Assembly: GCA_018241525.1 (NCBI GenBank)
Contig: JAFEDR010000012.1
Coordinates: forward strand, 124,001-188,000
Direction: 5' to 3'
Length of the DNA: 64,000 nt
From: Pseudomonadota bacterium
Lineage (GTDB): Bacteria; Pseudomonadota; Gammaproteobacteria; Steroidobacterales; Steroidobacteraceae
The notes beneath the pieces were generated by a model. It was not told the origin of the DNA, searched no databases, and saw only the letters and a list, made by a program, of their open reading frames with translations. This document shows, one piece after another, positions 17,586-26,577 of the stretch. Numbering within the stretch: the first letter of the stretch is position 1; the number at the start of each line of letters is the position of its first letter. Both the position numbers and the translations under genes were made by a program.

Positions 17586-18556
17586 TGCGGTTCACGGCGC
17601 TGCTGCTCGCCTCGCTGCTCGCGGCCGTCGCGATCGCCCAGCCGCAGGCGCCGCCGGCCAAGAGCGCGGCGGCGGCGCCGGCGAGCCCGCCTGGCGTGCT
17701 GCGCGATTGTCCGGCCTGCCCGGAGCTCGTCGTGGTCCCGGCCGGCGAATTCCTGCTCGGCACGAGCGGCGATGCGCGCGAGCGCGACGCGGACCGCGGC
17801 GAATCGCCGCCGCTCGCGGTCTCGATCTCGCGGGCGTTCGCAATCGGGCGCTACGAGGTCACGGTCGCGGAGTTCCGTGCTTTCGCGACCGCCGCGAACT
17901 ACGCGCCGGCCGGCGACTGCCGCGTTGCGAGCGACGGCGCCTGGGTGCGGCTGCCGGACCGCAGCTGGACGACGCCCGGATTTCCGACGCCGCAGGCCGA
18001 CAACGAACCGGTGGTGTGCGTCAGCTGGGACGACGCCAAGGCCTACGCCGATTGGCTGTCGAAGGCGACCGGGAAGGTGTACCGACTGCCATCCGAGACC
18101 GAGTGGGAGTATGCGGCGCGCGGCGGTACGACCACGGCTCGCTATTTCGGCGATCGCGACTCGGACGAGGACACGGTGCTGTCGGTCGCCTGTGACTATG
18201 CGAACGTCTACGACGCCTCGTCGGTGACCGAGCTGCCGTTCCCGTATCCGAGCGCGCGCTGCCGCGACGGCCATACCTATACCGCGCCGGTCGGCAGCTT
18301 CAAGCCGAACGCCTTCGATCTCTACGACATGATCGGCAACGCCCGCGAATGGGTCCGCGACTGCTACACCGCGAGCTACGCCGGGCGTCCGGCGGATGCC
18401 CGCGCCTGGGAGTGGGCGGGCGGATGCGAGCTGCGTGGCGTGCGCGGCGGCTCCTGGGCCAGCCGCCCGGCCGACAGCCGCGCCGCAGCGCGCGGCGCCG
18501 AGCCGCAGGGGCAGCGCCAGTCCGACCTCGGATTCCGGGTGGTGCGCGAGCTCTAG
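17585..18556 (+). CDS. Secreted SUMF1/FGE-fold protein, second of a tandem pair
   Basis: A 323-residue paralogue of the preceding gene, overlapping its stop by one base (TGATG). It has its own signal peptide (MRFTALLLASLLAAVAIAQ) and the same landmarks: DCPACPELVVVPAGEFLLGT, VVCVSWDDAKAYADWL, RLPSETEWEYAARGG, DMIGNAREWVRDCY and RGGSWASRP ending in LGFRVV. Cysteines recur at the same places (CPACPE, VCVSW, ACDYAN, RCRDGH, RDCY, GGCE), so the two probably share a disulfide pattern. As in the first copy, no Cys follows the RGGS motif, arguing against formylglycine activity. A tandem duplication downstream of an HtrA protease suggests a shared envelope role, which is inference. Confidence 0.88.
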   Translation: MRFTALLLASLLAAVAIAQPQAPPAKSAAAAPASPPGVLRDCPACPELVVVPAGEFLLGTSGDARERDADRGESPPLAVSISRAFAIGRYEVTVAEFRAFATAANYAPAGDCRVASDGAWVRLPDRSWTTPGFPTPQADNEPVVCVSWDDAKAYADWLSKATGKVYRLPSETEWEYAARGGTTTARYFGDRDSDEDTVLSVACDYANVYDASSVTELPFPYPSARCRDGHTYTAPVGSFKPNAFDLYDMIGNAREWVRDCYTASYAGRPADARAWEWAGGCELRGVRGGSWASRPADSRAAARGAEPQGQRQSDLGFRVVREL

Positions 18557-18579
18557 CGCGCTGCGCTCAGTGCAGCGCG
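18557..18579. terminator. Small hairpin between the converging SUMF1 and serine hydrolase genes
   Basis: An 8-bp stem CGCGCTGC/GCAGCGCG (18557-18564 with 18572-18579) with a 7-base loop begins right after the second SUMF1 stop and runs into the end of the hydrolase gene. No U-tract follows. A weak bidirectional terminator is plausible. Confidence 0.4.
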
Positions 18580-19823
18580 TCGGCGAGCGCCGCGAAGAAG
18601 GCGTACGTCTCGGCCTCCTTCTTGTCGTCCCAGGCGTGCAGCCAGCTCGACAGCTTGACCATCACGAGCTTCTGCACCGGGTCGACCACGATGAACTGGC
18701 CGTGGATTCCCTCGGCCGCGAAGCGCTGGTTGGCCCCTGGCAGGCACCACCACTGGTAGCCGTAGCCGAGCGGATAGCCGGGCTCGAGCTTGCCGTGCTC
18801 GACGTACGGGTCGCCCGGCCGGGTCGCGGCCTCGGCCCAGCCTGCCGGCAGCAGCTGCGCGCCGTTCCAGCGCCCGCGGTTCGCGAACAGCAACCCGAAG
18901 CGGCCGTAGTCGCGCAGCCGGACCTGCAGCCCGCCACCCGCGACCTCGCGGCCGCCGCTGCCCGGCGCGTCGAGGATCCAGCGTGCCGCGGCCTCGGCAC
19001 CCATCGGCCGCCACAGCTTCTCCGACAGGTACGCCGACAGCGAGCGACCGGTCACCCGCTGCACGAGTGCGCCGAGCACCTCGGTGTTGCAGGTTGCGTA
19101 GTAGAACTTCGTGCCCGGGGCGTAGGCACCCTTGAAGGAGCGGCAGAAGTCGTAGAGGCCGCCCTGATTGCGGGCGACGGTGCCGGCGAAGACTGCGATG
19201 TCCGAGTCCTTGTTCTCGTACTCCTCGGTGAAGCTCGTGCCGGTGGCCATCTGCAGTACGTGCTTGACCGTCGCCTTCGCGTAGGCCGAGCCCGCGAGTT
19301 CCGGCAGGTAGGTTACGATCGGGTCATCGAGACTCTTGAGCTTGCCGTCGGCGAGCGCGAACCCGACCAGCGTCGAGGTGAACGACTTGCCGACCGAGAA
19401 GGACATGAAGAGGTCCTGCGGATCGGCACCCTGGTAGTAGCCCTCGAACAGGATCTGGTCGCCCTTCAGGATCAGCAGGCCCGTCGTGTCGGTCCGCGCC
19501 ACGAAATCCGCGATCGAATGGCTGGCGTCGTCGAACCGGTACTGGATGTCGAGACTCGCGGTCGGCGCGCCGAGCGGCGAGGCGGCGGGTCCGGGCGCGA
19601 TGCGACGCGTCGGGAACGTCTCCTCGACATTGCGGAACGTCGGCGCGGGCGTGGCGGTCGTGAAGAAGCCCGCCGGGTCGGGTACTCCGCTCGCCGAATC
19701 GTAGGCCGGCGCGCCCGCCAGCTCCTTGCCGGCGAGGTGTTTGCCGGCCGCGGCGGCCGGCGCGAGCGACAGGGTCTGGGCGAGCGCCGCGATGGCCGCG
19801 GCCGCGATCAGGTGCTCACGCAT
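18567..19823 (-). CDS. Serine hydrolase of the beta-lactamase class C/esterase family
   Basis: A 418-residue secreted protein: signal peptide (about residues 1-26, ending APAAAAG), then a penicillin-binding-type hydrolase domain. The nucleophile motif is SVGK in MSFSVGKSFTSTLVG; the second motif lies in YYATCNTEVLG; a C-terminal HGQFIVVDP stretch stands in for the KTG box. This pattern fits COG1680 enzymes such as 6-aminohexanoate-dimer hydrolase (NylB) and EstB-like esterases better than true AmpC. Two ATGs are close: 19823 has GGAG six bases upstream, whereas for 19829 it is too near. It lies 25 bases downstream of the TonB receptor on the same strand, so hydrolysis of an imported compound is possible. 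Confidence 0.85.
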   Translation of the reverse strand: MREHLIAAAAIAALAQTLSLAPAAAAGKHLAGKELAGAPAYDSASGVPDPAGFFTTATPAPTFRNVEETFPTRRIAPGPAASPLGAPTASLDIQYRFDDASHSIADFVARTDTTGLLILKGDQILFEGYYQGADPQDLFMSFSVGKSFTSTLVGFALADGKLKSLDDPIVTYLPELAGSAYAKATVKHVLQMATGTSFTEEYENKDSDIAVFAGTVARNQGGLYDFCRSFKGAYAPGTKFYYATCNTEVLGALVQRVTGRSLSAYLSEKLWRPMGAEAAARWILDAPGSGGREVAGGGLQVRLRDYGRFGLLFANRGRWNGAQLLPAGWAEAATRPGDPYVEHGKLEPGYPLGYGYQWWCLPGANQRFAAEGIHGQFIVVDPVQKLVMVKLSSWLHAWDDKKEAETYAFFAALADALH

Positions 19824-19848
19824 TCGCATCTCCGCGCCGTGCTCGCAC

Positions 19849-22296
19849 TCAGAACTTCTGCCCGAAGGTCACGCCCACCTGGCGCGGCTTGATCGGGATC
19901 ACGTTCAGCAGCTGGCAGGTCTGCGCCGAGCACGTCGTGTAGCGGATCGCCTCGCCGCGCTTGTCGAACAGGTTGTCGATGAAGAACGTCATCGACCACT
20001 TGTCGCGGCTGATGCCGGTGGTGAAGTCGACGCTCGTCCAGCCGGGCTGCATGCCCTCGATGGGCAGATCGGCCGCGTTCAGCGACGGCACGACGTCGCT
20101 CTGGTAGACGACCGCGCCCTGCACGTGAGCATCGACGCTGCCCGCGGCCCACTCGTAGCGACCGATCAGGTTCGCCTTCAGCTTCGACGACACCGGCAGT
20201 CGCGAGCCGTCCGGGGCGAGGATGTTATCGGGGCCGCCGCAATCGGCCTGGTTGCTGATGTGGTTGCAGGCGTTGCTGGTCAGCTTGGCGTTGAGATAGG
20301 TCGCCGACCCCGTGATCGTGAACCCCGGCGCCGCGCGCCAGTGGACCTCGGTCTCGATGCCGCGGATCTCGGACGTTCCGGCGTTGACGATCTCGGTGAT
20401 GCCGTTCGTGCCCGAAATCGCGAACTGCGCCGACTTCCAGCGCTCGAAGAACAGCGCGCCGTTGAAGCGCAGCCGATGATCGAGCCAGGTGGTCTTCCAG
20501 CCGGCCTCGATGTTCGTCAGGTAGTCCGGCACGTACGGCGGGCGTGTCGCGACGCGGTTGACGCCACCCGGGCGGAAGCCGGTGGACCACGTCGAGTAGA
20601 TCATGTGGTCGTCGTCGAACTTGTAGGTCAGGTTGACGCGGTGCGTCTCGCTCGACTTCGCCGCGCGGTAGTCGATGTTGACGCACGGCCGGACGGGATT
20701 GTTCGGATCGATCGGCGTGAAGCACTGCGATTCGCCGCTGTGCGACCAGCCGCTGGTGTTGAAGCCGAAGAACCCGTACACGGTGTTGTCGTAGTGGAAC
20801 GCGCGGATGCCGCCCGTCAGCGTCAGCTTCTTGGTCAGGTCGAAGGACAGGTCCGTGAACAGGGCCGAGTCGCGGTCCGTGCGGATCTGCGAGTTCAGGT
20901 ACGACACGCCCGGCAGGTCGTCCAGCGAGCCGAGGTATCCCGGCAGCGTGTGCGCCGCGTCGGCGAGGCCCTGGATGCGATATTCGTCGCGCGGGTAGGC
21001 GACCTGCCGCTGCAGGAAGGCGCCCGCGACGAAGCGCAGCCGCCACTCCTTGGGGGAGGTGATACGAAACTCGTGCGACTGCTTGGTGAAGTCGTTGCGC
21101 GAGACCAGCGTCTGCGACGGGTTGATCAGGTTGCCGGCATTGTCGAGGATGTAACCGCCGTAGGCGGTGTCGTAGAAGAAGGAATAGTCCGAATAGTCCG
21201 ACACCGACGTGACCGTGCGCTTGATGTAGCCGCCGGTGTAGAGCGCATCGAGGTTGCCGAGCTTGCCCTGCACGGTCAGGGTCGCCATCCACCAGTTGTC
21301 GTTGTAGCGCTCCGGGTAGTAGTGCGAGATGTTGAGATCGCCCGAGCCGCCGATGGTCGCCACCCCGGAGCCCGCGGGTGCCGCGACGGCGAACGGCGTG
21401 TACGCGAACTGGCCGTTCGATGTCTGCCGCTGCGTCATCAGCATCGGCGTGATGCTCCACGTGTCGCCGAGCATGACCTTCAGGGCTGCCCGTCCACCGG
21501 TGGTGTCGACCCAGTTGTAGTTCTTCTCGACCAGCCGCGAGTTGTCCCGCGGGAGGCCGGAAGTCGGGAACACCAGCCCGGCCGGGCTCTGCACGTTGTT
21601 GATGTAGCCGCCGTCGTGCTCCGCCCAGCCGACGAGCCGGATGGCGGCGATGTCGTTGATCGGCGCGTTGACGTAGCCCTCGACCTTGCCGCCCGGGTCG
21701 CCCTTCGTGAACGTATTGGCCGTGAGATCGTAGCCGCCCTCGAAGCGGCTCGGATCCGGCTGATTGGTGATGATGCGCAGCGTGCCGGCTTCGGAGCTCG
21801 CGCCGAACAGCGTGCCCTGAGGTCCGGACAGCGCCTCGATGCGAGCGACGTCGTATATGTGCACGTCGAGGTTGTTGGCGATGGTGGTGACCGGCATCTC
21901 GTCGAGGTAGAGGCCGACGAGTGGCTGCGAGCCGACCTGCAGGCCGTCGCCGCCGTTGGTGACACCACGAACGTAAAGCTGCGCCTGGCCAGGGCCGTAG
22001 TTCTGGACCGACAGGCTGGTCAGGTACTTCGAGTAGTCATCGAAGCTCGCGATCTGCAGGTCCTCGAGCTTCTTCGTGTCGAACGCCTGGATGCTGATCG
22101 GCACCGACTGCAGGTTCTCGGCGCGCTTCTGCGAGGTGACCACGATCTCCTCGAGCACGTTGCCTGCCGTCGGTACCGGAGCCGGGGCCTGCTGCGCCTG
22201 CGAGGCGGAGGTGCCGGCCAGGATCGCAGAGGTCAGGTAGAACAGCGGCTTGACGCGCAGCGGCTGGGTCGTGCGACGACGGGAGGGCTTGCTCAC
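19849..22296 (-). CDS. TonB-dependent outer-membrane receptor
   Basis: An 815-residue receptor with a GTG start behind GCGGGGATATCAC, a signal sequence ending near residue 35, a TonB box (LEEIVVTSQKRAENLQSVP) followed by a plug domain (ALSGPQGTLFGASSEAGTLRI) and a beta barrel ending in phenylalanine (VGVTFGQKF). It takes up a large substrate across the outer membrane using TonB energy. The EIVVTSQKR-type box and many aromatic barrel strands place it in the large group seen in sphingomonads and steroid- or polymer-degrading gammaproteobacteria; the ligand cannot be told from sequence. The downstream serine hydrolase gene may act on the same substrate. No iron or Fur signature was seen upstream. 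Confidence 0.93.
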   Translation of the reverse strand: MSKPSRRRTTQPLRVKPLFYLTSAILAGTSASQAQQAPAPVPTAGNVLEEIVVTSQKRAENLQSVPISIQAFDTKKLEDLQIASFDDYSKYLTSLSVQNYGPGQAQLYVRGVTNGGDGLQVGSQPLVGLYLDEMPVTTIANNLDVHIYDVARIEALSGPQGTLFGASSEAGTLRIITNQPDPSRFEGGYDLTANTFTKGDPGGKVEGYVNAPINDIAAIRLVGWAEHDGGYINNVQSPAGLVFPTSGLPRDNSRLVEKNYNWVDTTGGRAALKVMLGDTWSITPMLMTQRQTSNGQFAYTPFAVAAPAGSGVATIGGSGDLNISHYYPERYNDNWWMATLTVQGKLGNLDALYTGGYIKRTVTSVSDYSDYSFFYDTAYGGYILDNAGNLINPSQTLVSRNDFTKQSHEFRITSPKEWRLRFVAGAFLQRQVAYPRDEYRIQGLADAAHTLPGYLGSLDDLPGVSYLNSQIRTDRDSALFTDLSFDLTKKLTLTGGIRAFHYDNTVYGFFGFNTSGWSHSGESQCFTPIDPNNPVRPCVNIDYRAAKSSETHRVNLTYKFDDDHMIYSTWSTGFRPGGVNRVATRPPYVPDYLTNIEAGWKTTWLDHRLRFNGALFFERWKSAQFAISGTNGITEIVNAGTSEIRGIETEVHWRAAPGFTITGSATYLNAKLTSNACNHISNQADCGGPDNILAPDGSRLPVSSKLKANLIGRYEWAAGSVDAHVQGAVVYQSDVVPSLNAADLPIEGMQPGWTSVDFTTGISRDKWSMTFFIDNLFDKRGEAIRYTTCSAQTCQLLNVIPIKPRQVGVTFGQKF

Positions 22297-22398
22297 GTGA
22301 TATCCCCGCGGGGCCGGAGCCCCTTTTCTGTTGTTGGCGGTCGAGGGATGTGATCACACCCCCTGCGGACTGCGCAAGAGGCGGGCGTCGCGCGTGCG

Positions 22399-23808
22399 CT
22401 ACAGGCGCATCGTGCGCCAGGCACCCGACAGCCAGCGCAGCCACAGCGAGCTGCCGAGCAATACCACATACAGTACCGACGCGGCCCAGCCGCCAACGGC
22501 GCCGTAACCAAACTGTGGCAGAAAGTGCACCCAGCCGCCGCCGGGCGGGAACGTCAGCATGTGGGTCAGCGGCACCCACAGCCCCCAGGACAATATCGCG
22601 ACGATGATCGCCGGCACGCGCACGTCGCCCGCGCCGCGCATGCAGAAGCTCGAGCCGATGTTGAGTCCGTCGAAGACCTGGTAGCACGCCGCCATCCAGA
22701 TCACCGAGCCGCCCAGCGCGACGACCTCGGACGCGTGCGGGTCGGCAGGATTCACGAACAGCGGCATCAGCCAGCCGCTCGTCAGCGCGAGCAGGATGCC
22801 GAGCGCGCCCATGAACCCGGTCGCGAGCCCGATGCAGGCGTTGCCGATGCGTCGCGCCCAGTCCGGGGCGCGTGCGCCGACCGACTGGCCGACGAGCGTG
22901 GTACCGGCGAGGCCGATGCCGAGGCCCGGCATGTAGCAGAGCGAGGTCATCATCATGACGATCTGGGTTGCGGCGCCGGCGGTCGAGCTGACGCTGACCA
23001 GCATCAGCTGGAAGAGCGCGAGCCCGGCGAGATCGGCGGTGATGCCGAGGCCCATCGGCAACCCGACCGCGATCTGCCGCCCGATCGCGGTGCGGCGCCA
23101 GGTCAGGTGCGAGTGGAAGCTGCGGCGGCTGCGCGCGTTCAGGAAGAAGACGAGCGCGAGCGCGAGTCCCGCCACCTCCGCGGCCACCGTCCCCCACGCG
23201 GAGCCGGCGATGCCCATGTGCAGCCCGAACATGAAGAACTGGTTGAAGGGCACGTTGGTGACCGCCATCACCACGGTGATCAGCAGCGTCAGGCGTGCGC
23301 GGCCGATGCCGTTGAAGAAGGCCGTCAGCGACCAGACCAGCAGGCCGAGCGGCCCGCCGACCACGAGCCGCGGCCACCAGTAGGCGAGCGCGAGTCGCTC
23401 GACCTCGGCGTCGACGTGCAGCGCATCGAGCAGCGGCCCGCCCAGGAAGCCGATCAGCGCGAACGCCGGGATCGACAGCAGCGACGCGTACAGGCCCGAC
23501 CAGGCGGCCTGGGAGGCGCGCGCGCGCCGGCCGCTGCCGTGGGCCTGGGCGGCGAAGCTCTGGACCGCCATGCTGACGCCGCCGAGCAGGATGATCGCGC
23601 ACAGGATCACCCAGTAGATCGAGCTCATCGCCGCGGTGGCCGTCGTCGACAGCCGCCCGACGAACCAGGTGTCGGTCAGGTTCAGGACCGACTGCACGGC
23701 ACTGTTCGCCATCAGCGGTGCCGCGAGCAGGGCGACGGCGCGGTAGTCGACGTGGGCGCGGCCGGCAGCGTCGAGTCGCTGCGCGGGCAGGAGTGGCGGC
23801 GAGCTCAT
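22399..23808 (-). CDS. MATE-family multidrug/toxin efflux transporter
   Basis: A 469-residue inner-membrane protein with about 12 helices in two similar halves. It begins with a soluble stretch then LAAPLMANSAVQSVLNLTDTWFVGRLS, the typical first helix pair of MATE transporters, and repeats the theme in the second half (QLMLVSVSSTAGAATQIVMMMTSL, GQSVGARAPDWARRIG). MATE proteins expel cationic drugs or metabolites in exchange for sodium or protons. The start at 23808 overlaps the stop of the GNAT gene as ATGA, so it is translationally coupled as the third gene of the XdhC-GNAT-MATE operon. A 102-base gap then leads to the TonB receptor. Confidence 0.93.
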   Translation of the reverse strand: MSSPPLLPAQRLDAAGRAHVDYRAVALLAAPLMANSAVQSVLNLTDTWFVGRLSTTATAAMSSIYWVILCAIILLGGVSMAVQSFAAQAHGSGRRARASQAAWSGLYASLLSIPAFALIGFLGGPLLDALHVDAEVERLALAYWWPRLVVGGPLGLLVWSLTAFFNGIGRARLTLLITVVMAVTNVPFNQFFMFGLHMGIAGSAWGTVAAEVAGLALALVFFLNARSRRSFHSHLTWRRTAIGRQIAVGLPMGLGITADLAGLALFQLMLVSVSSTAGAATQIVMMMTSLCYMPGLGIGLAGTTLVGQSVGARAPDWARRIGNACIGLATGFMGALGILLALTSGWLMPLFVNPADPHASEVVALGGSVIWMAACYQVFDGLNIGSSFCMRGAGDVRVPAIIVAILSWGLWVPLTHMLTFPPGGGWVHFLPQFGYGAVGGWAASVLYVVLLGSSLWLRWLSGAWRTMRL

Positions 23809-24347
23809 GGCAGCAGCGCGCGCGAGACGGTCGTGACGCTCGGATCGTGCGGATCGACCTGCAGGTGGAAGCGCAGTCGCTGCGCGACCTTCAGCATCTT
23901 GGTGTTGATGGTCAGCACCGAGCCCTCGATACGGTGATAGCGCAGCCGGCGCGCGAGCCGCACGGCCTCGCGCAGCAGCACCTGGCCGAGGCCGCGTCCC
24001 TGCCACGCGTCGACGATCGACAGCGCGAACTCGCAGCAGCCGCGCCGCTCGGTCGGCACGACCCGCGCGCCGCCGATCAGGTGCTGCTCGCCGTCGTGCT
24101 CGACGAGGGCCACGGTGATGCCGGCGCGCGCCTCGTGCAGCGCGCCGGCGACGCTGGCGAGCGTCTCCGCCGACAGGTTCGGGGTCGGCGTCATGAAGCG
24201 CAGGTACTTGGTCTCCTCGGACAGCTCGTCGAAGTACTGCTGGGCGTGCGCCAGGTCGGCCTCGCGCAGCGGTCGCAGGTAGACGCGGGTGCCGTCGGCG
24301 AGACGCGCCGAGCGCGCGTGGTCGCGCAGCCGCTGCAGCAGGTTCAT
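23805..24347 (-). CDS. GNAT-family N-acetyltransferase
   Basis: A 180-residue acetyltransferase-fold protein. The acetyl-CoA loop is WQGRGLGQVLL near residue 120, preceded by the strand CEFALSIVDA and followed by a conserved RYHRIEGSVLTINTKMLKVAQRLRF segment. The substrate is unknown. It resembles the C-terminal GNAT modules of Pat-type lysine acetyltransferases in its opening (DGTRVYLRPLREADL), but the acyl-CoA-synthetase-like part of Pat is absent. Both ends overlap neighbours by four bases (ATGA), coupling it to xdhC upstream and the MATE transporter downstream. Confidence 0.87.
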   Translation of the reverse strand: MNLLQRLRDHARSARLADGTRVYLRPLREADLAHAQQYFDELSEETKYLRFMTPTPNLSAETLASVAGALHEARAGITVALVEHDGEQHLIGGARVVPTERRGCCEFALSIVDAWQGRGLGQVLLREAVRLARRLRYHRIEGSVLTINTKMLKVAQRLRFHLQVDPHDPSVTTVSRALLP

Positions 24348-25432
24348 GAGGGCCGGCGTGGCTGCGCACCGGGGCCGCCGGGCCGGCCGGCGGCCGCCGC
24401 GTGCAGCTCGGCCGCGATCGCGAGCGCGATGCCCTCGGGCGTCACTGCGCCGATATCGAGCCCGACGGGCCCGTGCAGTCGCGGCAGCAGCGCCGCGGCC
24501 GCGGCGCCGAGGTCGGCGAGCAGCCGCTCGCGCCGCGGTCGCGGGCCGAGCAGGCCGACGTAGCCGACCGGGCTCGCGGCGAGCGCGGCCAGGTAGGCGG
24601 CATCCGACGGCAGGTGGTGACTCATGACCACCGCCGCGAAGCAGCGCCCGAGATCGGCGTGCGTCGCGAGCTCGGCGGGCGCCCCGAGGCGGACGTCGGC
24701 CCCGGCGAAGCGCTCGGCGCTGGCGTAGGCCGGCCGATGGTCGACCACGGTCACTGCGAAGCGCAGCGCGCGCAGCTGCGCGACCAGCGGCTCGGCGTCC
24801 GGGCCCGCACCGCAGATGAGCACCCGAGGCGGCGGCGCCAGGTACTGGACCCACGCCTCGCGCGGCCCGCCCGCGTCCTGCCAGCGCAGGTGCTGCGAGG
24901 ACTCCGTGGCGAGCACGGTGGCACAGGTCGGTGCGAGCGCGGCGGCGAGCGGTGCGGACTCCGCAGCCGGGTGGCTGCGCGTGCCGAGCTCGGCGGGCGG
25001 GCCGACGTGCAGTACCGCCAGCGCCGCCGGGCGCCCGGCGGCGAGCTCTCGGCCCGCGGCGCGCAGCGCCGCGAGCGTGGCCGTCGCCGGGCCCGCCGGT
25101 TCGACCAGGATCCGCATCGCGCCTTCGCAGCCGGCGCCGATGCCGAAGACGAGGTCGTCGTCGCGCCGCATGTCGTACTCGACGATGCGCGCCGCGCCGT
25201 CGGCGAGCGCGGCGAGCGCGTGCTCGCGCAGGTCCTGTTCGAGGCAGCCGCCGCTCAGCAGCCCCGTGAGCCGGCCGCCGGACTCGATCAGCATGCGCGC
25301 ACCGGCCTTGCGGTAGGTCGAGCCCGCGGTCGCGACGATGGTCGCGAGCGCGGCCGGGCCGGAGGCGGCCGCCAGCCGCTCGAGCAGCAGCTCGAGGCTG
25401 GTATCCAGGCGCAGGGAAGGCATGCGCGGCAT
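24344..25432 (-). CDS. XdhC/CoxI family molybdoenzyme maturation protein
   Basis: A 362-residue protein of the XdhC/CoxF family, which binds molybdenum cofactor and aids its sulfuration before insertion into xanthine dehydrogenase-type enzymes. The N-terminal XdhC/CoxI domain shows ATIVATAGSTYRKAGARML and the GLLSGGCLEQDLREHA signature with its conserved Cys; the C-terminal Rossmann-like half has VLICGAGPDAEPLV, VVMSHHLPSD, GYVGLLGPRPRRERLL and GLDIGAVTPEGIALAIAAE. No molybdoenzyme subunit is encoded in this window, so its client lies elsewhere. The start could be 25432 or three codons later; no clear ribosome site separates them. Confidence 0.92.
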   Translation of the reverse strand: MPRMPSLRLDTSLELLLERLAAASGPAALATIVATAGSTYRKAGARMLIESGGRLTGLLSGGCLEQDLREHALAALADGAARIVEYDMRRDDDLVFGIGAGCEGAMRILVEPAGPATATLAALRAAGRELAAGRPAALAVLHVGPPAELGTRSHPAAESAPLAAALAPTCATVLATESSQHLRWQDAGGPREAWVQYLAPPPRVLICGAGPDAEPLVAQLRALRFAVTVVDHRPAYASAERFAGADVRLGAPAELATHADLGRCFAAVVMSHHLPSDAAYLAALAASPVGYVGLLGPRPRRERLLADLGAAAAALLPRLHGPVGLDIGAVTPEGIALAIAAELHAAAAGRPGGPGAQPRRPS

Positions 25433-25510
25433 CGTAGCATCCGCCGCCCGGTCGGGCGGCGGGAGCGCCCGCGTGTAAAATCATGGGCCTGCCTCTGCCG
25501 GGAGCCTGCC

Positions 25511-26551
25511 GTGACCGAACCCGCCTCCGCCGTGGTCGCCGACGTCGTGATCGTCGGTGCCGGCCCTTGCGGACTCTTCCAGGTGTTCGAGCTCGGGCTG
25601 CTCGGCATCAAGGCCCATGTGATCGACTCGCTGGCGGCACCCGGCGGGCAGTGCACCGAGCTCTACCCGGACAAGCCGATCTACGACATCCCGGCGCTAC
25701 CGGTGTGCGGGGCGCAGGAGCTCGTCGACCGCCTGCTCGCGCAGATCAAGCCGTTCGGCGCGGAGTTCCACCTCGGCCAGGAAGTCGTGGCCGTCGAGCG
25801 CGCCGCCGACGGCCGCCGCTTCCACGTCCAGACGGCCACCGGCACCCGCTTCGACGCCGGCGCCATCGTGATCGCCGGCGGTGTCGGCTCGTTCCAGCCG
25901 CGGCGGCTCGTGGTCGACGGCGCCGAGGCGCTCGAGGGCCGCGCGGTGCACTACCGCGTGCGCCGCGCCGAGGACTTCCACGGCCGGCGGCTGCTGATCC
26001 TCGGCGGCGGCGACTCGGCGCTCGACTGGACCGTCAGCCTCGCTGAGCGGGCGGCGGCCCTGACGCTGGTGCATCGCCGCGCGGAGTTCCGCGCCGCACC
26101 GGCGACCGTGGCGCGGATGCGCGAGTTCGAGTCCGCCGGCCGGCTCGGCTACCTCGAGGGGGTCGTGCAGCGGCTCGAGGTCGAGGGCGGCGCCTTGCGC
26201 GGCGCGGACGTCAAGCTCGCCGACGGCAGCGTGCGGCGGGTCGAGTGCGAGCAGGTGCTCGCGTTCTTCGGGCTGCACCCGAAGCTCGGGCCGATCGCCG
26301 AGTGGGGCCTCGAGCTCGAGAAGAAGGCGCTCAAGGTCGACACCGAGAAGTTCCAGACCAGCGCGCCCGGCATCTTCGCGGTCGGCGACATCAACACCTA
26401 TCCCGGCAAGAAGAAGCTGATCCTGTCCGGCTTCCACGAGGCGGCGCTGGCCGCCTTCGGCGTGCAGGCCTGGCTGTACCCTGACAAGAAGCAGTTCCTG
26501 CAGTACACGACCACGAGCCCGATCATGCAGAAGCGGCTGGGCGTCGGCTGA
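25511..26551 (+). CDS. Thioredoxin-reductase-like ferredoxin-NADP(+) reductase
   Basis: A 346-residue FAD enzyme of the thioredoxin-reductase-like ferredoxin/flavodoxin-NADP reductase group. It has the FAD motif VIVGAGPCGLFQ at about residue 13, the PGGQCTELYPDKPIYDIP signature, the NADPH motif LILGGGDSALDW at about 160 and the FAD-closing GIFAVGDINTYPGKKKLI; the redox CxxC of thioredoxin reductase is missing, as expected. The C-terminal tail TSPIMQKRLGV is characteristic. It passes electrons between NADPH and ferredoxin. GTG at 25511 has GGAG six bases upstream. It is divergent from xdhC and probably co-transcribed with tesB, 26 bases downstream. Confidence 0.95.
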   Translation: MTEPASAVVADVVIVGAGPCGLFQVFELGLLGIKAHVIDSLAAPGGQCTELYPDKPIYDIPALPVCGAQELVDRLLAQIKPFGAEFHLGQEVVAVERAADGRRFHVQTATGTRFDAGAIVIAGGVGSFQPRRLVVDGAEALEGRAVHYRVRRAEDFHGRRLLILGGGDSALDWTVSLAERAAALTLVHRRAEFRAAPATVARMREFESAGRLGYLEGVVQRLEVEGGALRGADVKLADGSVRRVECEQVLAFFGLHPKLGPIAEWGLELEKKALKVDTEKFQTSAPGIFAVGDINTYPGKKKLILSGFHEAALAAFGVQAWLYPDKKQFLQYTTTSPIMQKRLGVG

Positions 26552-26577
26552 GTCGCGGCGCACGCTAACATCCCCCC

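Noticed and set aside
16623..18556. The two SUMF1-fold proteins as formylglycine-generating (sulfatase-activating) enzymes
   Set aside because: The catalytic Cys pair expected after the RGGS motif is missing in both, and no sulfatase gene is near.
22309..22331. GGGGC-cgga-GCCCC followed by TTTT on the plus strand, terminator-like
   Set aside because: It points rightward where no plus-strand gene ends; it is just upstream of the leftward TonB receptor start. The short stem is probably chance, or part of the receptor leader.
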